Source: DATJCV01 sp963707665
GTDB lineage: Bacteria; Pseudomonadota; Gammaproteobacteria; Burkholderiales; Burkholderiaceae_D
Direction of reading: 5' to 3'
Length of the DNA: 64,000 nucleotides
NCBI GenBank assembly: GCA_963707665.1
Contig: CAVPQU010000018.1
Location: 186,001 to 250,000, forward strand
Positions within the stretch are counted from its first letter, which is position 1. Each line of letters opens with the position of its first letter. Of the stretch, positions 7,244-16,099 are shown piece after piece. The notes below the pieces were generated by a model. That model did no database searches. It saw nothing but the letters and a program-made list of their open reading frames with translations, and was not told the DNA's origin. A program made the translations under genes and the position numbers.

Positions 7244-7711
7244 ATGCGCTATTGGTTAATGAAATCCGAACCGGACGAGATCGGCATCGACGACGTGCTG
7301 ACGGCGCCCAACCAAACCGTTGGCTGGTTCGGCGTGCGCAACTACCAGGCACGCAATTTCATGCGCGACGCGATGCGAGTCGGCGATGGTGTGCTGTTCT
7401 ACCATTCCAGCTGCGCCGAACCGGGAATTGCCGGCCTGGCGGAAGTAGCCAGCACAGCGTACCCCGATCCGAGCCAGTTTGATCCGGACAGTAAATATTA
7501 CGACGCCAAGGCGACGCCGGAAAACCCGCGCTGGATGCAGGTCGACGTGCGCGCCATCAAAAAAACTCCATTGATCCGCCTGCCGCAATTGCGCACCCAT
7601 GCCGAACTGGCGGACATGCAATTGCTGAAACACGGCAATCGCTTGTCGATCACGCCACTGACAGCGCACGAATGGCGCTTTATCACGCAGCAGTTGCTGG
7701 CCGGCGTCTAA
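7244..7711 (+). CDS. EVE-domain protein
   Basis: A 155-residue protein made of a single EVE domain (PUA-like fold): MRYWLMKSEPDE at the N-terminus, WFGVRNYQARNFMRD, the GDGVLFYHSSC strand and HGNRLSITPLT near the end. EVE domains read modified bases or RNA; in most bacteria the stand-alone protein has no assigned role. The ATG at 7244 is chosen because it gives the family N-terminus. There is no convincing Shine-Dalgarno sequence and a strong terminator ends 30 bases upstream, so expression may depend on readthrough or a promoter hidden in the 6S region. Confidence 0.88.
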   Translation: MRYWLMKSEPDEIGIDDVLTAPNQTVGWFGVRNYQARNFMRDAMRVGDGVLFYHSSCAEPGIAGLAEVASTAYPDPSQFDPDSKYYDAKATPENPRWMQVDVRAIKKTPLIRLPQLRTHAELADMQLLKHGNRLSITPLTAHEWRFITQQLLAGV

Positions 7712-7727
7712 CCACCGAAGGAATTCA

Positions 7728-8534
7728 ATGGATCTGGGTTTGATTTTTGCGCTGCTGGTGCTGGGTTCGATAACGGGCTTTGCCGCCGGCTTGCTGGGCA
7801 TCGGCGGTGGCATGTTGCTGGTGCCGTTCATCACGCTGCTGCTGAGCTTGAAGCACTTTCCCGAGCACCTGGTGGTGCACGTGGCGATCGCCACTTCGCT
7901 GGCGACCATCATGTTTACCTCGATTTCATCGGTGCGCGCGCATCACAAGCATGGTGCCGTGCAATGGCAAATCGTGGCGCTGCTGGCGCCGGGAATCTTG
8001 CTGGGGTCCTGGATCGGTCCGTGGATCGGCAAGCAGATGAATTCTTCCATGCTGGCGGCATTTTTCGGCGTGTTCGTGCTGTTGTCGGCGACGCAGATGC
8101 TGCTGAATAAAAAACCACCAGCCGCACGCGACCTGCCGCAGCGGCCCGGCATGTTCGCCGCTGGCGGCGCGATCGGCGTGCTGTCGGGGCTGGTCGGCGC
8201 CGGCGGCGGTTTCATCTCGGTGCCGTTCATGACCTGGTGCAATGTCAAGATTCACCAGGCGGTGGCGACCTCGGCCGCGCTCGGCTTCCCGATCGCGCTG
8301 GCCGGCACGCTGTCGAATATTTATTACGGCAGCGGCGTGCCGGATTTGCCGCCCGGTTCGCTCGGTTTCATTTACCTGCCGGCGCTGCTGGTGATTTCAC
8401 TCGCCAGCGTTGTCATTGCGCCGCTGGGGGCGCGCACCGCGCACAAGCTGCCGGTACAGGCGCTGCGCAAGATTTTTTCGCTGATGCTGTATGCGCTGGC
8501 CGCTTACATGCTGTGGAAAGCCTTCGGCCGCTGA
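7728..8534 (+). CDS. TauE/SafE (TSUP) family membrane transporter
   Basis: A 268-residue inner-membrane protein with about eight transmembrane segments in two halves. Each half carries the glycine-rich family signature (GFAAGLLGIGGGMLLVPF near residue 18, GVLSGLVGAGGGFISVPF near residue 150). TSUP proteins export sulfite, sulfoacetate or other small organosulfur anions; the substrate here is not deducible. It begins 16 bases after the EVE gene and may share its transcript. A paired GGAGTATG element follows the stop. Confidence 0.85.
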   Translation: MDLGLIFALLVLGSITGFAAGLLGIGGGMLLVPFITLLLSLKHFPEHLVVHVAIATSLATIMFTSISSVRAHHKHGAVQWQIVALLAPGILLGSWIGPWIGKQMNSSMLAAFFGVFVLLSATQMLLNKKPPAARDLPQRPGMFAAGGAIGVLSGLVGAGGGFISVPFMTWCNVKIHQAVATSAALGFPIALAGTLSNIYYGSGVPDLPPGSLGFIYLPALLVISLASVVIAPLGARTAHKLPVQALRKIFSLMLYALAAYMLWKAFGR

Positions 8535-8594
8535 AGCCGCTCTTCGCGCATGGCGCGTGCGACGCCGGGTTTCAGGCCAGATATGGGCATCGCA

Positions 8595-8657
8595 GGAGTA
8601 TGTTGAAAAAATGACCAGTGTGCGCCCGACATAAGACGCTATCATTGGGAGTATATG
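8595..8657 (+). repeat. paired GGAGTATG element, copy 1
   Basis: GGAGTATG at 8595-8602 and GGAGTATATG at 8648-8657, start-to-start 53 bp. It lies between the converging TauE-like and matB genes. The interior begins TTGAAAAAA as in copy 3 and contains CCCGA where other copies have CCGAAA. Confidence 0.8.
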
Positions 8658-8728
8658 GGAAGGCATGTCGCTATCGCCTCCCATACTTGAGCTGCAGGCG
8701 AGGCGCACCGCGCCTGCGGCGGCGCCGC

Positions 8729-10253
8729 TCAGGCGTCGCGGTAACGTTCGCGCAGCAGGTTTTTCTGCACCTTGCCCATCGTGTTGCGCGGCAGCTGCTC
8801 TTCGAAAAACACTTGCTTGGGTACCTTGAAGCCGGCGATCTTTCCTTTCAGCGCGCCGATGATCTGCGCCGCCGTCAGCTGCGCGCCCGGCCGCGCGATC
8901 ACCACCGCGGTCACCGCCTCGCCGAAATCGGCATGCGGCACGCCGATCACCGCCGACTCCAGCACGCCGTCGAGCTCATCGAGCACCAGCTCGATTTCTT
9001 TCGGATAGACGTTGTAGCCGCCGGAGATGATCAGGTCCTTGCTGCGGCCGACGATGGTCAGGTAGCCGTCGGCATTCCACTGGCCGACGTCGCCGGTCCG
9101 GAAATAGCCGTCGGCGGTGAATTCCTCGGCGGTCTTGTCCGGCATGCGCCAGTAGCCCTGGAACACGTTCGGCCCCTTGACCTGGATCGCGCCGGTCTGC
9201 TGCGGCGCGCACGGTGCTCCCGTGGCTTCGTCCACCACGCGCACCGACACGCCCGGCAGCGGCAGGCCGACCGTGCCGCCGATGCGCCGGCCGTGGTACG
9301 GGTTCGAGGTCAGCATGTTGGTTTCGCTCATGCCGTAGCGCTCCAGGATCGTATGGCCGGTGCGTTCGATGAACTGGTTGAAGGTATCGGTCAGCAGCGG
9401 CGCCGAGCCGGAGACGAACAGCCGGATGTGGGCGCAGGTCGCGCGCGTGAAGGCGGCGTCGGCCAACAGCCGCACATAGTAGGTCGGCACGCCCATGAAG
9501 ACGGTGGCGCGCGGCAGCTGCCGGATCACCTGGGCGGCGTCGAACTTGGGCAGGAAGATCATCTTGCTGCCGTTCAGCAGCGCCCCGTTCGACGCCACGA
9601 ACAGGCCGTGCACGTGGAACAGCGGCAGCGCGTGCAGCAGCACGTCGCCCGCCTGCCAGTGCCAGTACTCGCGCAGCACCTTGGCATTGGCCGCCAGGTT
9701 GTGGTGGGACAGCATCGCGCCCTTGCTGCGGCCGGTGGTGCCGGAGGTGTACAGAATCGCCGCCAGCGTCGTCCGGCTGACGCGCGACCGTCTCGAAGCG
9801 GTCGGGCTGATGGGCGGCGCGCGCCAGCAGCGAGCCGGAATTCCTGCCGTGCTGCGCTTCGCCCAGCGTAAACACGTGCTGCGTGCCCGACTTGAAGGCG
9901 ATCTGCGCCACCCAGCCGAAATTCTCCGGCGCGCACACCACCACCGCCGGCTCGGCGTCGCCGATGAAGTATTCCAGCTCGGCGGCCCGGTAGGCGGGAT
10001 TCAGCGGCAGGTAGGTGTAGCCGGCGCTCAGCGTCGCCAGATAAAGAAACAGCGCTTCCGGCGATTTTTCGACCTGCACCGCGATGCGCGCATCCGGCGG
10101 CAGGTTCAGGCTGGCCAAGAGGTTGGCGATTTTCGCGGTGGCGCGTTCGAGGTCGCGCCAGCTGTAAAAATGGCCGTCGTGGGTCTCGATGCAGCAGGCG
10201 TCCTTATCTTGCGGAAAATTTGCTTCCAGCAGGGCGTACAGATTGGCGTTCAT
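8729..10253 (-). pseudogene. matB: malonyl-CoA synthetase (MatB-like), frameshifted
   Basis: An acyl-CoA synthetase of the AMP-forming superfamily, ~508 residues once repaired. The N-terminal part (from ATG at 10253, MNANLYALLEANFP) and the C-terminal part are in different frames. The shift lies inside the AMP-binding signature, where one extra base at about 9767 separates the upstream part from AILYTSGTTGRSKGAML. The later ERYGMSETNMLTSNPY region and the terminal PRNTMGKVQKN with its catalytic lysine are intact and typical of MatB (malonate + CoA + ATP to malonyl-CoA). A single-base insertion in an otherwise conserved gene may be sequence error rather than decay. Confidence 0.75.
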
Positions 10254-10283
10254 CGATGGCAAAGGCAAATGGAAAAAAGCGGA

Positions 10284-11097
10284 TCAGCGCGCGGCCGGCT
10301 GCTGCGCCGGATGGCGGTAGGCCAGCCACAGCAGGACGAGGCCGAGCGCGATCATCGGCAGCGACAGCATCTGTCCGGCCGAGATGGTCCAGCCGGCGAA
10401 CGTCACTTCATAGTCCGGCATGCGGAAATATTCGGTGAAGAAGCGGGCGCAGCCGTAGCCGCAGCGCGAACACGCCGGACACCGCCATATGCGGACGCGG
10501 CTTGCGCGCATACAGCCACAGGATGATGAACAGCAGCACGCCGTCGACCAGCGCCTGGTAGATCGGCGACGGATGGCGCGGCAGGCTGTCGACGTTGGGC
10601 CAGATCATGGCCCACGGCAGGGACGGGTCGGCGACGCGTCCCGGCAGTTCGGCGTTGATGAAGTTGCCGATGCGGCCGAAGGCATAGCCGAGCGGCACCA
10701 TCGGCGCGATGAAATCCATGATGTCCATCAGCTTGCGGCCGCGCTTTCTGCCCCACATCGCCATCGCGATCATCACGCCCAGGAAGCCGCCGTGGAACGA
10801 CATGCCGCCTTTCCAGACCGCGAAGATTTCGAGCGGATGGCTGAAGTAGAACACCGGGTGGTAGAACAGCACTTCGCCCAGCCGGCCGCCGATCACCACG
10901 CCCAGCACGCCGTAGAACAGCATGTCGTCCAGGTCTTCCTTCTTCCAGCCGGCGGCGGCGATGTGCGGCTGGCGCATGCGCAGGCGGCCCAGCGCGATGA
11001 ACTGGATGAAGGCCAGCAGGTACATCAGGCCGTACCAGCGCACCGCCACGGGGCCGATGGAAAAGGCGATCGGGTCGGGCATCGGGTGGATCAGCAT
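10284..11097 (-). pseudogene. lgt: Lgt, prolipoprotein diacylglyceryl transferase, frameshifted
   Basis: Lgt transfers diacylglycerol from phosphatidylglycerol to the lipobox cysteine of prolipoproteins in the inner membrane. The Lgt signature is present (FGRIGNFINAELPGR), as is the FHGGFLGV region. One extra base at about 10461 shifts the frame after SGVFAL; the conserved ending GCARFFTEYFRMPDYE continues in the next frame to 10284. Repaired length is 270 residues, normal for Lgt. The start ATG directly follows the lysR stop codon. Lgt is usually essential in Gram-negative bacteria and lipoproteins are encoded nearby, so a sequencing indel is the likelier explanation. Confidence 0.8.
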
Positions 11098-11997
11098 TTA
11101 TCGTTTCTTTCGCAGTAATTCCAAAAAGGCGGCCAGCACCGGCGAGCGATTGTCGCGGCGCCAGGCGAGGCCGGTTTCGACCAGCGGCACCGGCTCGGCC
11201 AGCGCGCGGTATTCGACGCCGGGGCGCTTCAGGTTCGACACCGATTGTGGCACAAGTGCGATCCCCATGCCGGCCGACACCAGGCCGACGATGGTCTGCA
11301 TCTGGATCGCTTCCTGGCCGATGCGCGGCGTCAGCCCGGCGCCGTGGAAGCAGGCCAGGATCGCGTCGTGCAGCGCGGGCGCGATGCGGCGCGGGAAGAT
11401 GATCAGCGGCGCATCGGCCAGCAGCGGCAGTGCGACGCGCTGCTGGCCGCGCAGCTGCTTCATGCCCTTGGGCGCCGCCAGCACCAGCGGCTCCTTCAGC
11501 AGCGGCAGGTAGTCGAGCTCGATCCTGCGCGCTCCGGCAGCGGCGGGATCAGCAGGCCGGCATCGATGCGCTGCTGCGCCAGGTCTTCCAGCTGCATGTC
11601 GGAGGTCGCTTCGCGCAAGTCGATCTGCACTTGCGGCCAGGCTTCGCGGAATTCGCGCAGCAGCGGCGGCAGCACGCTGTAGTCGGCGGTCGAGACGAAG
11701 GCCAGCGACAGCGTGCCGGAGGCGCCGGCGGCGGCGCGCCGCGCCAGCTCGGGCAGGGCGGCCGGCCTGCTGCAGGATGCGGCGCGCTTCCGGCAGCAGC
11801 GCGGCACCGGCCGCCGTCAGGGCGACGCTGCGCTGGCTGCGCTCGAACAGCAGGGTGCCGAGCGTGGCTTCCAGCGCCTGGATGGTTTGCGACAAGGGCG
11901 GCTGCGTCATGTGCAGGCGCGCGGCGGCGCGGCCGAAATGCATTTCTTCGGCCACCGCGACGAAATAGCGCAACTGGCGCAGCTCGAGATTCCGCAC
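11098..11997 (-). pseudogene. LysR-family transcriptional regulator, two compensating frameshifts
   Basis: The N-terminal winged HTH (LRQLRYFVAVAEEMHFGRAAARLHMTQPPLSQT, split here) and the C-terminal effector domain are in one frame, but about 80 codons between them are out of frame. An extra base near 11760 and a missing base near 11528-11534 bracket the segment. The correct frame in between reads GTLSLAFVSTADYSVLPPLL, the start of a LysR substrate-binding fold. GTG at 11997 gives the normal N-terminus; a TTG at 12027 is possible. The gene is divergent from ilvD, which it may regulate, and abuts lgt. Confidence 0.75.
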
Positions 11998-12015
11998 TTT
12001 CGCGGATTCATATGC

Positions 12016-12039
12016 ATTCCATATCAATCATCATGGAAT
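12016..12039. promoter_or_regulatory. candidate LysR operator between lysR and ilvD
   Basis: Inverted repeat ATTCCAT-N10-ATGGAAT in the divergent promoter region. Spacing and the T-N11-A content fit LysR-type sites. A TTGACA (12047-12052) follows toward ilvD. Role inferred from position. Confidence 0.4.
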
Positions 12040-12116
12040 CATATATTTGACAGCGTAGGGCGCGCAAGGCAAGCTAGCAAAATTCCCGCTTTAAATTTTC
12101 CGTCCCGGAGGTCAGC

Positions 12117-13789
12117 ATGGCATTCAATCGTCGTTCCAAAAACATTACCCAGGGCGTCGCCCGCAGCCCGAACCGCTCGATGTACTACGCGATGGGTTAC
12201 GAAAAGGAAGATTTCGACAAGCCGATGATCGGCATCGCCAACGGCCATTCGACCATCACGCCCTGCAACTCCGGCCTGCAGAAGCTGGCCGACATCGCGA
12301 TTTCCGCGGTCAAGGAAGCCGGCGCCAATCCGCAGGTGTTCGGCACGCCGACGATTTCCGACGGCATGTCGATGGGCACCGAAGGCATGAAGTATTCGCT
12401 GATTTCGCGCGAAGTGATCGCCGACTGCATCGAAACCGCCGTCAACGGCCAGTGGATGGACGGCTGCGTGGTGATCGGCGGCTGCGACAAGAACATGCCG
12501 GGCGGCATGATCGCGATGGCGCGCACCAACGTGCCCAGCATCTACGTCTACGGCGGCACCATCAAGCCGGGCCACTGGAAGGGCAAGGACCTGACCATCG
12601 TCTCGGCGTTCGAAGCGGTCGGCGAATTTTCTGCCGGGCGCATGTCGCAGGAGGATTTCGACGGCATCGAGCGCAACGCCTGCCCGTCGTCCGGCTCGTG
12701 CGGCGGCATGTACACCGCCAACACCATGTCGTCCTCGTTCGAGGCGCTCGGCATGTCGCTGCTGTATTCCTCGACCATGGCCAATCCGGACGACGAAAAG
12801 GTCGGCTCCGCCGCGCAGTCGGCGCGCGTGCTGGTGGAAGCGGTCAAGGCGATCTGAAGCCGCGCGACATCATCACCCGCAAGTCGATCGAGAACGCGGT
12901 GGCGGTGATCATGGCCACCGGCGGTTCGACCAACGCCGTGCTGCACTACCTGGCGATCGCGCACGCGGCCGAGGTGGAGTGGACGCTGGATGATTTCGAG
13001 CGCATGCGGCATCGGGTGCCGGTGATCTGCGATCTGAAGCCGTCCGGCCAATACGTGGCGACCGATCTGCATGCCGCCGGCGGCATTCCGCAAGTGATGA
13101 AGGTATTGCTGAACGCCGGCCTGATGCATGGCGATTGCATCACGATCACGGGCCGCACGCTGGCCGAGGAACTGGCCAACATTCCGGATGTGCCGCGCAC
13201 CGATCAGAAGGTGATCCGCACCATCGACCACGCGCTGTACAAGGAAGGCCACCTGGCGATCCTGAAAGGCAATCTGTCGCCGGAAGGCTGCGTGGCCAAG
13301 ATTACGGGCCTGAAAAACCCGGTGATCACCGGCCCGGCCCGCGTGTTCGATGATGAATACACCGCGATGGACGCGATCCTGGCCGATGGCATCAAACCGG
13401 GCGACGTGCTGGTGCTGCGCTATCTGGGGCCGAAAGGCGCGCCTGGCATGCCGGAAATGCTGGCGCCGACCTCGGCGCTGATCGGCAAGGGCCTGGGCGA
13501 ATCGGTCGGCCTGATTACCGACGGCCGCTTCTCGGGTGGCACCTGGGGCATGGTGGTCGGCCACGTGGCGCCGGAAGCCTATGCCGGCGGCACCATCGCG
13601 CTGGTGCAGGAAGGCGATTCGATCACCATCGACGCCCACCAGCAATTGATCCAGCTGAACGTGGCGGACGAAGAAATCGCACGTCGCCGCGCCGAGTGGA
13701 AGGCGCCAGCGCCACGCTATACACGCGGCGTGTTGGGCAAATTCGCCAAGCTGGCGTCATCGGCCAGCAAGGGCGCGGTGACCGATTAA
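12117..13789 (+). pseudogene. ilvD: IlvD, dihydroxy-acid dehydratase, frameshifted
   Basis: IlvD dehydrates dihydroxy-acids to the 2-keto precursors of valine, isoleucine and leucine using an Fe-S cluster. The cluster-region motifs are intact: GGCDKNMPGG and ACPSSGSCGGMYTANTM. A base is missing at about 12846-12851, so the N-terminal frame stops at 12857 after VLVEAVKAI while the downstream frame resumes at LKPRDIITRKSIENAV and runs to 13789. Repaired length is ~557 residues, normal for the family. ATG at 12117 follows GGAGG. Loss would impose branched-chain amino acid auxotrophy, so sequence error is plausible. Confidence 0.82.
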
Positions 13790-13801
13790 AAGAACAGTAA
13801 C

Positions 13802-13864
13802 GGAGTATGCACTGCAAACGGCCGTTCCATATCCGGAAACGACATGTGGCTAAGGGAGTATGTG
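13802..13864 (+). repeat. paired GGAGTATG element, copy 2
   Basis: GGAGTATG at 13802-13809 and 13855-13862, start-to-start 53 bp. Starts 13 bases after the ilvD stop, between converging genes. Interior AAACGGCCGTTCC and CCGGAAACG matches the core of copies 4 and 6. Confidence 0.8.
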
Positions 13865-13938
13865 ATTGAGTAATGGAGATATGGAACAAGCGGCAGGGCG
13901 GGGACGGGCTTTTGCCCGTGCCGCCTGATGCTGGCGCG

Positions 13939-14172
13939 TCAGCGTTTGCGGCGCGGGTCTTCGAAGGTTTTTTTGACGCGTTCGGCGCGGATTTTTTCCA
14001 GCTGTTCGTGCGCGCGGCGCTTGTCGCGGCCGGTCAACCGTTCGCCGAATTCAAACCAGAGGAAGGCGATCGCCATCAGGCCGGCAACCCACCACCAGGA
14101 AAGTTGGGCAAATGGCCCGATTTCAAAAAAACGTAGTGCCGACAACAGCACAATCACAATGATCAACGGCAT
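13939..14172 (-). CDS. small Trp-rich membrane-anchored protein (TIGR04438-like)
   Basis: A 77-residue protein with an N-terminal hydrophobic segment (MPLIIVIVLLSALRFF), a second segment containing three consecutive tryptophans (SWWWVAGLMAIAFLWFEF), and a basic helical tail (RRAHEQLEKIRAERVKK) expected in the cytoplasm. This resembles the small Trp-rich protein family of Burkholderiales; no function is known. The stop codon faces ilvD and paired-repeat copy 2 lies between the two converging genes. Confidence 0.75.
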   Translation of the reverse strand: MPLIIVIVLLSALRFFEIGPFAQLSWWWVAGLMAIAFLWFEFGERLTGRDKRRAHEQLEKIRAERVKKTFEDPRRKR

Positions 14173-14311
14173 GGCAGGCTCCTTTGTCGCAGAATATGGG
14201 CAAACCGCAAGCTGGTCAACTATGCAACGCTGTTGAGCCTTGCATCGATAAAGGCATTTTTAGAGAGAGATTCACGGTAAAATGACTCAGACATTTTTTT
14301 GGGAGAAACGA

Positions 14312-14620
14312 ATGAAACGTGCTTTACTGCTTGGGCTGGTTTTGACGGCATTTGCTTCCGGATCCGCCATGGCCAACGCCGATTTGGCGAAATCGAAGAA
14401 CTGCATGGCATGTCATGCGGTAGGCAACAAAGTGGTTGGCCCGGCTTTCAAGGATGTTGCGGCAAAATTTGCAGGGAAAAAAGGTGCTGAAGACGAGTTG
14501 GTCCAGCGCGTGCTGAAAGGCAGCAGCGGCGCCTGGGGTCCGGTTCCGATGCCGGCCAACACGCAAGTGAGCGACGCCGAGGCGCACACCTTGGTCAAAT
14601 GGATCTTGTCGTTGAAATAG
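14312..14620 (+). CDS. c-type cytochrome (c551/c552 class I)
   Basis: A 102-residue precursor: signal peptide to about residue 22 (ASGSAMA-NAD), then the heme site CMACH and the distal methionine in VPMPANTQV, followed by the C-terminal helix HTLVKWILSL. Mature size ~80 residues is that of periplasmic monoheme c551/c552, an electron carrier to terminal oxidases or nitrite reductase. ATG at 14312 follows GGGAG at 14301-14305; an upstream in-frame ATG at 14282 would spoil the signal peptide. An intrinsic terminator follows. Confidence 0.92.
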   Translation: MKRALLLGLVLTAFASGSAMANADLAKSKNCMACHAVGNKVVGPAFKDVAAKFAGKKGAEDELVQRVLKGSSGAWGPVPMPANTQVSDAEAHTLVKWILSLK

Positions 14621-14638
14621 GCCATTTCCGGCATGACA

Positions 14639-14664
14639 AAGCGCTCCGAGGAGCGCTTTTTTTT
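14639..14664 (+). terminator. intrinsic terminator of the cytochrome c gene
   Basis: 9-bp stem (14639-14647 with 14650-14658), GA loop, T tract to 14664; begins 18 bases after the stop codon. Confidence 0.9.
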
Positions 14665-14750
14665 GCCTGTCAAAATCGGCATCGCGCGCTGTGGGCGCCG
14701 GAGATATCGAAGGGAGCGGATATGGTTGCGGCGGCGCCCGCTGCCGCTCC

Positions 14751-14780
14751 AAAAAAAAGCCCGGGTCCGAAGACCCGGGC
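14751..14780 (-). terminator. intrinsic terminator of livK
   Basis: On the minus strand, a 9-bp GC stem (14772-14780 with 14759-14767) and loop are followed by eight T residues (14751-14758). It starts 27 bases beyond the livK stop. Confidence 0.9.
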
Positions 14781-14807
14781 ACTGTCTGCTGCGTGTGCGG
14801 CTGTCGA

Positions 14808-15953
14808 TTACTTGGTAACGGCCAACACGACGCGCTTGCCGTCGCGGTAGGTGTACAGCGTCAACGTGCCTTCTTTCATGTCGCCTTTTTTATCGAACTC
14901 GATCGGGCCGGTCACACCTTTGTAGTGGATCTTGGCCAGTTCAGGCAGATATTTTTTCGGCTCGACCGAATCGGCTTTTTGCATCGCAGCCACCATGACC
15001 ATCGTTGCGTCGTAGGTGTACGGAGCATACAGTTTCACGTTGGTGCCGAATTTTTTCTCGTAACGGGCCTTGAAGTCTTCCAGGCCTTTTTTGTCGCTAT
15101 CCACCACACCGCCGGCTTCAGCGCAGACGACTTGGTCATTAGCCATGCCGTCACCTGCCAGCGTCGGCAGTTGCTCGGTACAGATGCCGTCGCCACCCAT
15201 GAACTTGGCGTTAATGCCAAGTTGTTTCATCTGACGCAGCATTGGGCCGCCCACTGCATCCATGCCGCCGAAGAAAATAACTTCCGGATTCTTGGCCTTG
15301 ATCGCGGTCAGAATGGCGTTGAAATCGGTCGCCTTGTCATTGGTGAACTGCTGCGACACGACTTGCGCGCCTTTGCCTTTTGCACCCTTGGAAAATTCTT
15401 CCGCTACGCCTTGACCGTAGGCGGTACGGTCGTCGATGACGGCAATATTTTTCGCCTTCAGGATTTGCACGGCGTAGCGCCCCAGCGTGCCGCCCAGCTG
15501 GCCGTCGTTAGCAACGACGCGGAACGCCGTGTTGAAGCCTTGCTGCGTATATTTTGGGTTGGTGGCGGAGGCGGAAATTTGCGGAATTCCAGCATCGAAG
15601 TAGATTTTCGAGGCAGGAATCGTGGTGCCGGAGTTCAAGTGACCGATGACCCCTTTGACGCCGGCGTCCACCAGTTTTTGCGCGGCCGCGGTGCCTTGTT
15701 TCGGATCGGCGGCATCGTCTTCGCCAATCAGTTCAAACTTGATTTTTTTGCCGCCGATCGTGACGCCTTTTGCATTCAACTCATCGATCGCCATGCGCGA
15801 ACCGTTTTCATTATCCTTGCCAAGGTGAGCGATCGCGCCAGATAGAGGGCCAACGTGGCCGATCTTGACGACTTGCTCTTGTGCGGCGGCGGTACCGGCC
15901 AGCGCGAAAGCAATCGCGCCGGCCAGTGGGATCAGTTTTGTATTGAACTGCAT
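14808..15953 (-). CDS. livK: LivK/LivJ-type branched-chain amino acid binding protein
   Basis: A 381-residue periplasmic binding protein of type 1 fold. Signal peptide residues 1-24 (LAGAIAFALAGTAAA-QEQ), then VVKIGHVGPLSGAIAHLGKD, the typical start of Leu/Ile/Val receptors, and a Ser/Thr-rich pocket region (IGHLNSGTTIPAS). It should feed a LivHMGF permease; the nearest such genes are at the left end of the window, not adjacent. AGGAGG at 15960-15965 precedes the ATG. It is transcribed divergently from an Lrp-family gene across a perfect palindrome, suggesting Lrp-type control by amino acids. Confidence 0.92.
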   Translation of the reverse strand: MQFNTKLIPLAGAIAFALAGTAAAQEQVVKIGHVGPLSGAIAHLGKDNENGSRMAIDELNAKGVTIGGKKIKFELIGEDDAADPKQGTAAAQKLVDAGVKGVIGHLNSGTTIPASKIYFDAGIPQISASATNPKYTQQGFNTAFRVVANDGQLGGTLGRYAVQILKAKNIAVIDDRTAYGQGVAEEFSKGAKGKGAQVVSQQFTNDKATDFNAILTAIKAKNPEVIFFGGMDAVGGPMLRQMKQLGINAKFMGGDGICTEQLPTLAGDGMANDQVVCAEAGGVVDSDKKGLEDFKARYEKKFGTNVKLYAPYTYDATMVMVAAMQKADSVEPKKYLPELAKIHYKGVTGPIEFDKKGDMKEGTLTLYTYRDGKRVVLAVTK

Positions 15954-16006
15954 ATGATTTCCTCCTAAGGATTGATATACGATGTGCTTGCAGCAACTCT
16001 ACTTAT

Positions 16007-16026
16007 TTATTCAGATTTCTGAATAA
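16007..16026. promoter_or_regulatory. palindrome in the livK/lrp divergent region
   Basis: Perfect inverted repeat TTATTCAGA-TT-TCTGAATAA. AT-rich symmetric sites of this size are typical for Lrp/AsnC regulators, and such a gene starts ~75 bases away; assignment is inferred. Confidence 0.5.
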
Positions 16027-16042
16027 CCAGACGGTACAACAT

Positions 16043-16080
16043 AAAAAACCGTTAGCAAAGAGTTTTTCTGCGGTTTTTTT
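16043..16080 (+). terminator. terminator-like hairpin in the lrp leader
   Basis: AAAAAACCG (16043-16051) pairs with CGGTTTTTT (16071-16079) across a 19-nt loop, with a T run before the next start codon. It could attenuate the Lrp gene; symmetric A/T flanks make it readable from either strand. Loop length is large, so confidence is modest. Confidence 0.35.
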
Positions 16081-16099
16081 CATAATGGACAACTTTTAT

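Noticed and set aside
8595..8657. GGAGTATG boxes read as Shine-Dalgarno plus ATG of tiny genes
   Set aside because: The G-rich box would be only one base from the ATG, and the frames end within a few codons in copies 1 and 3; no shared peptide results.
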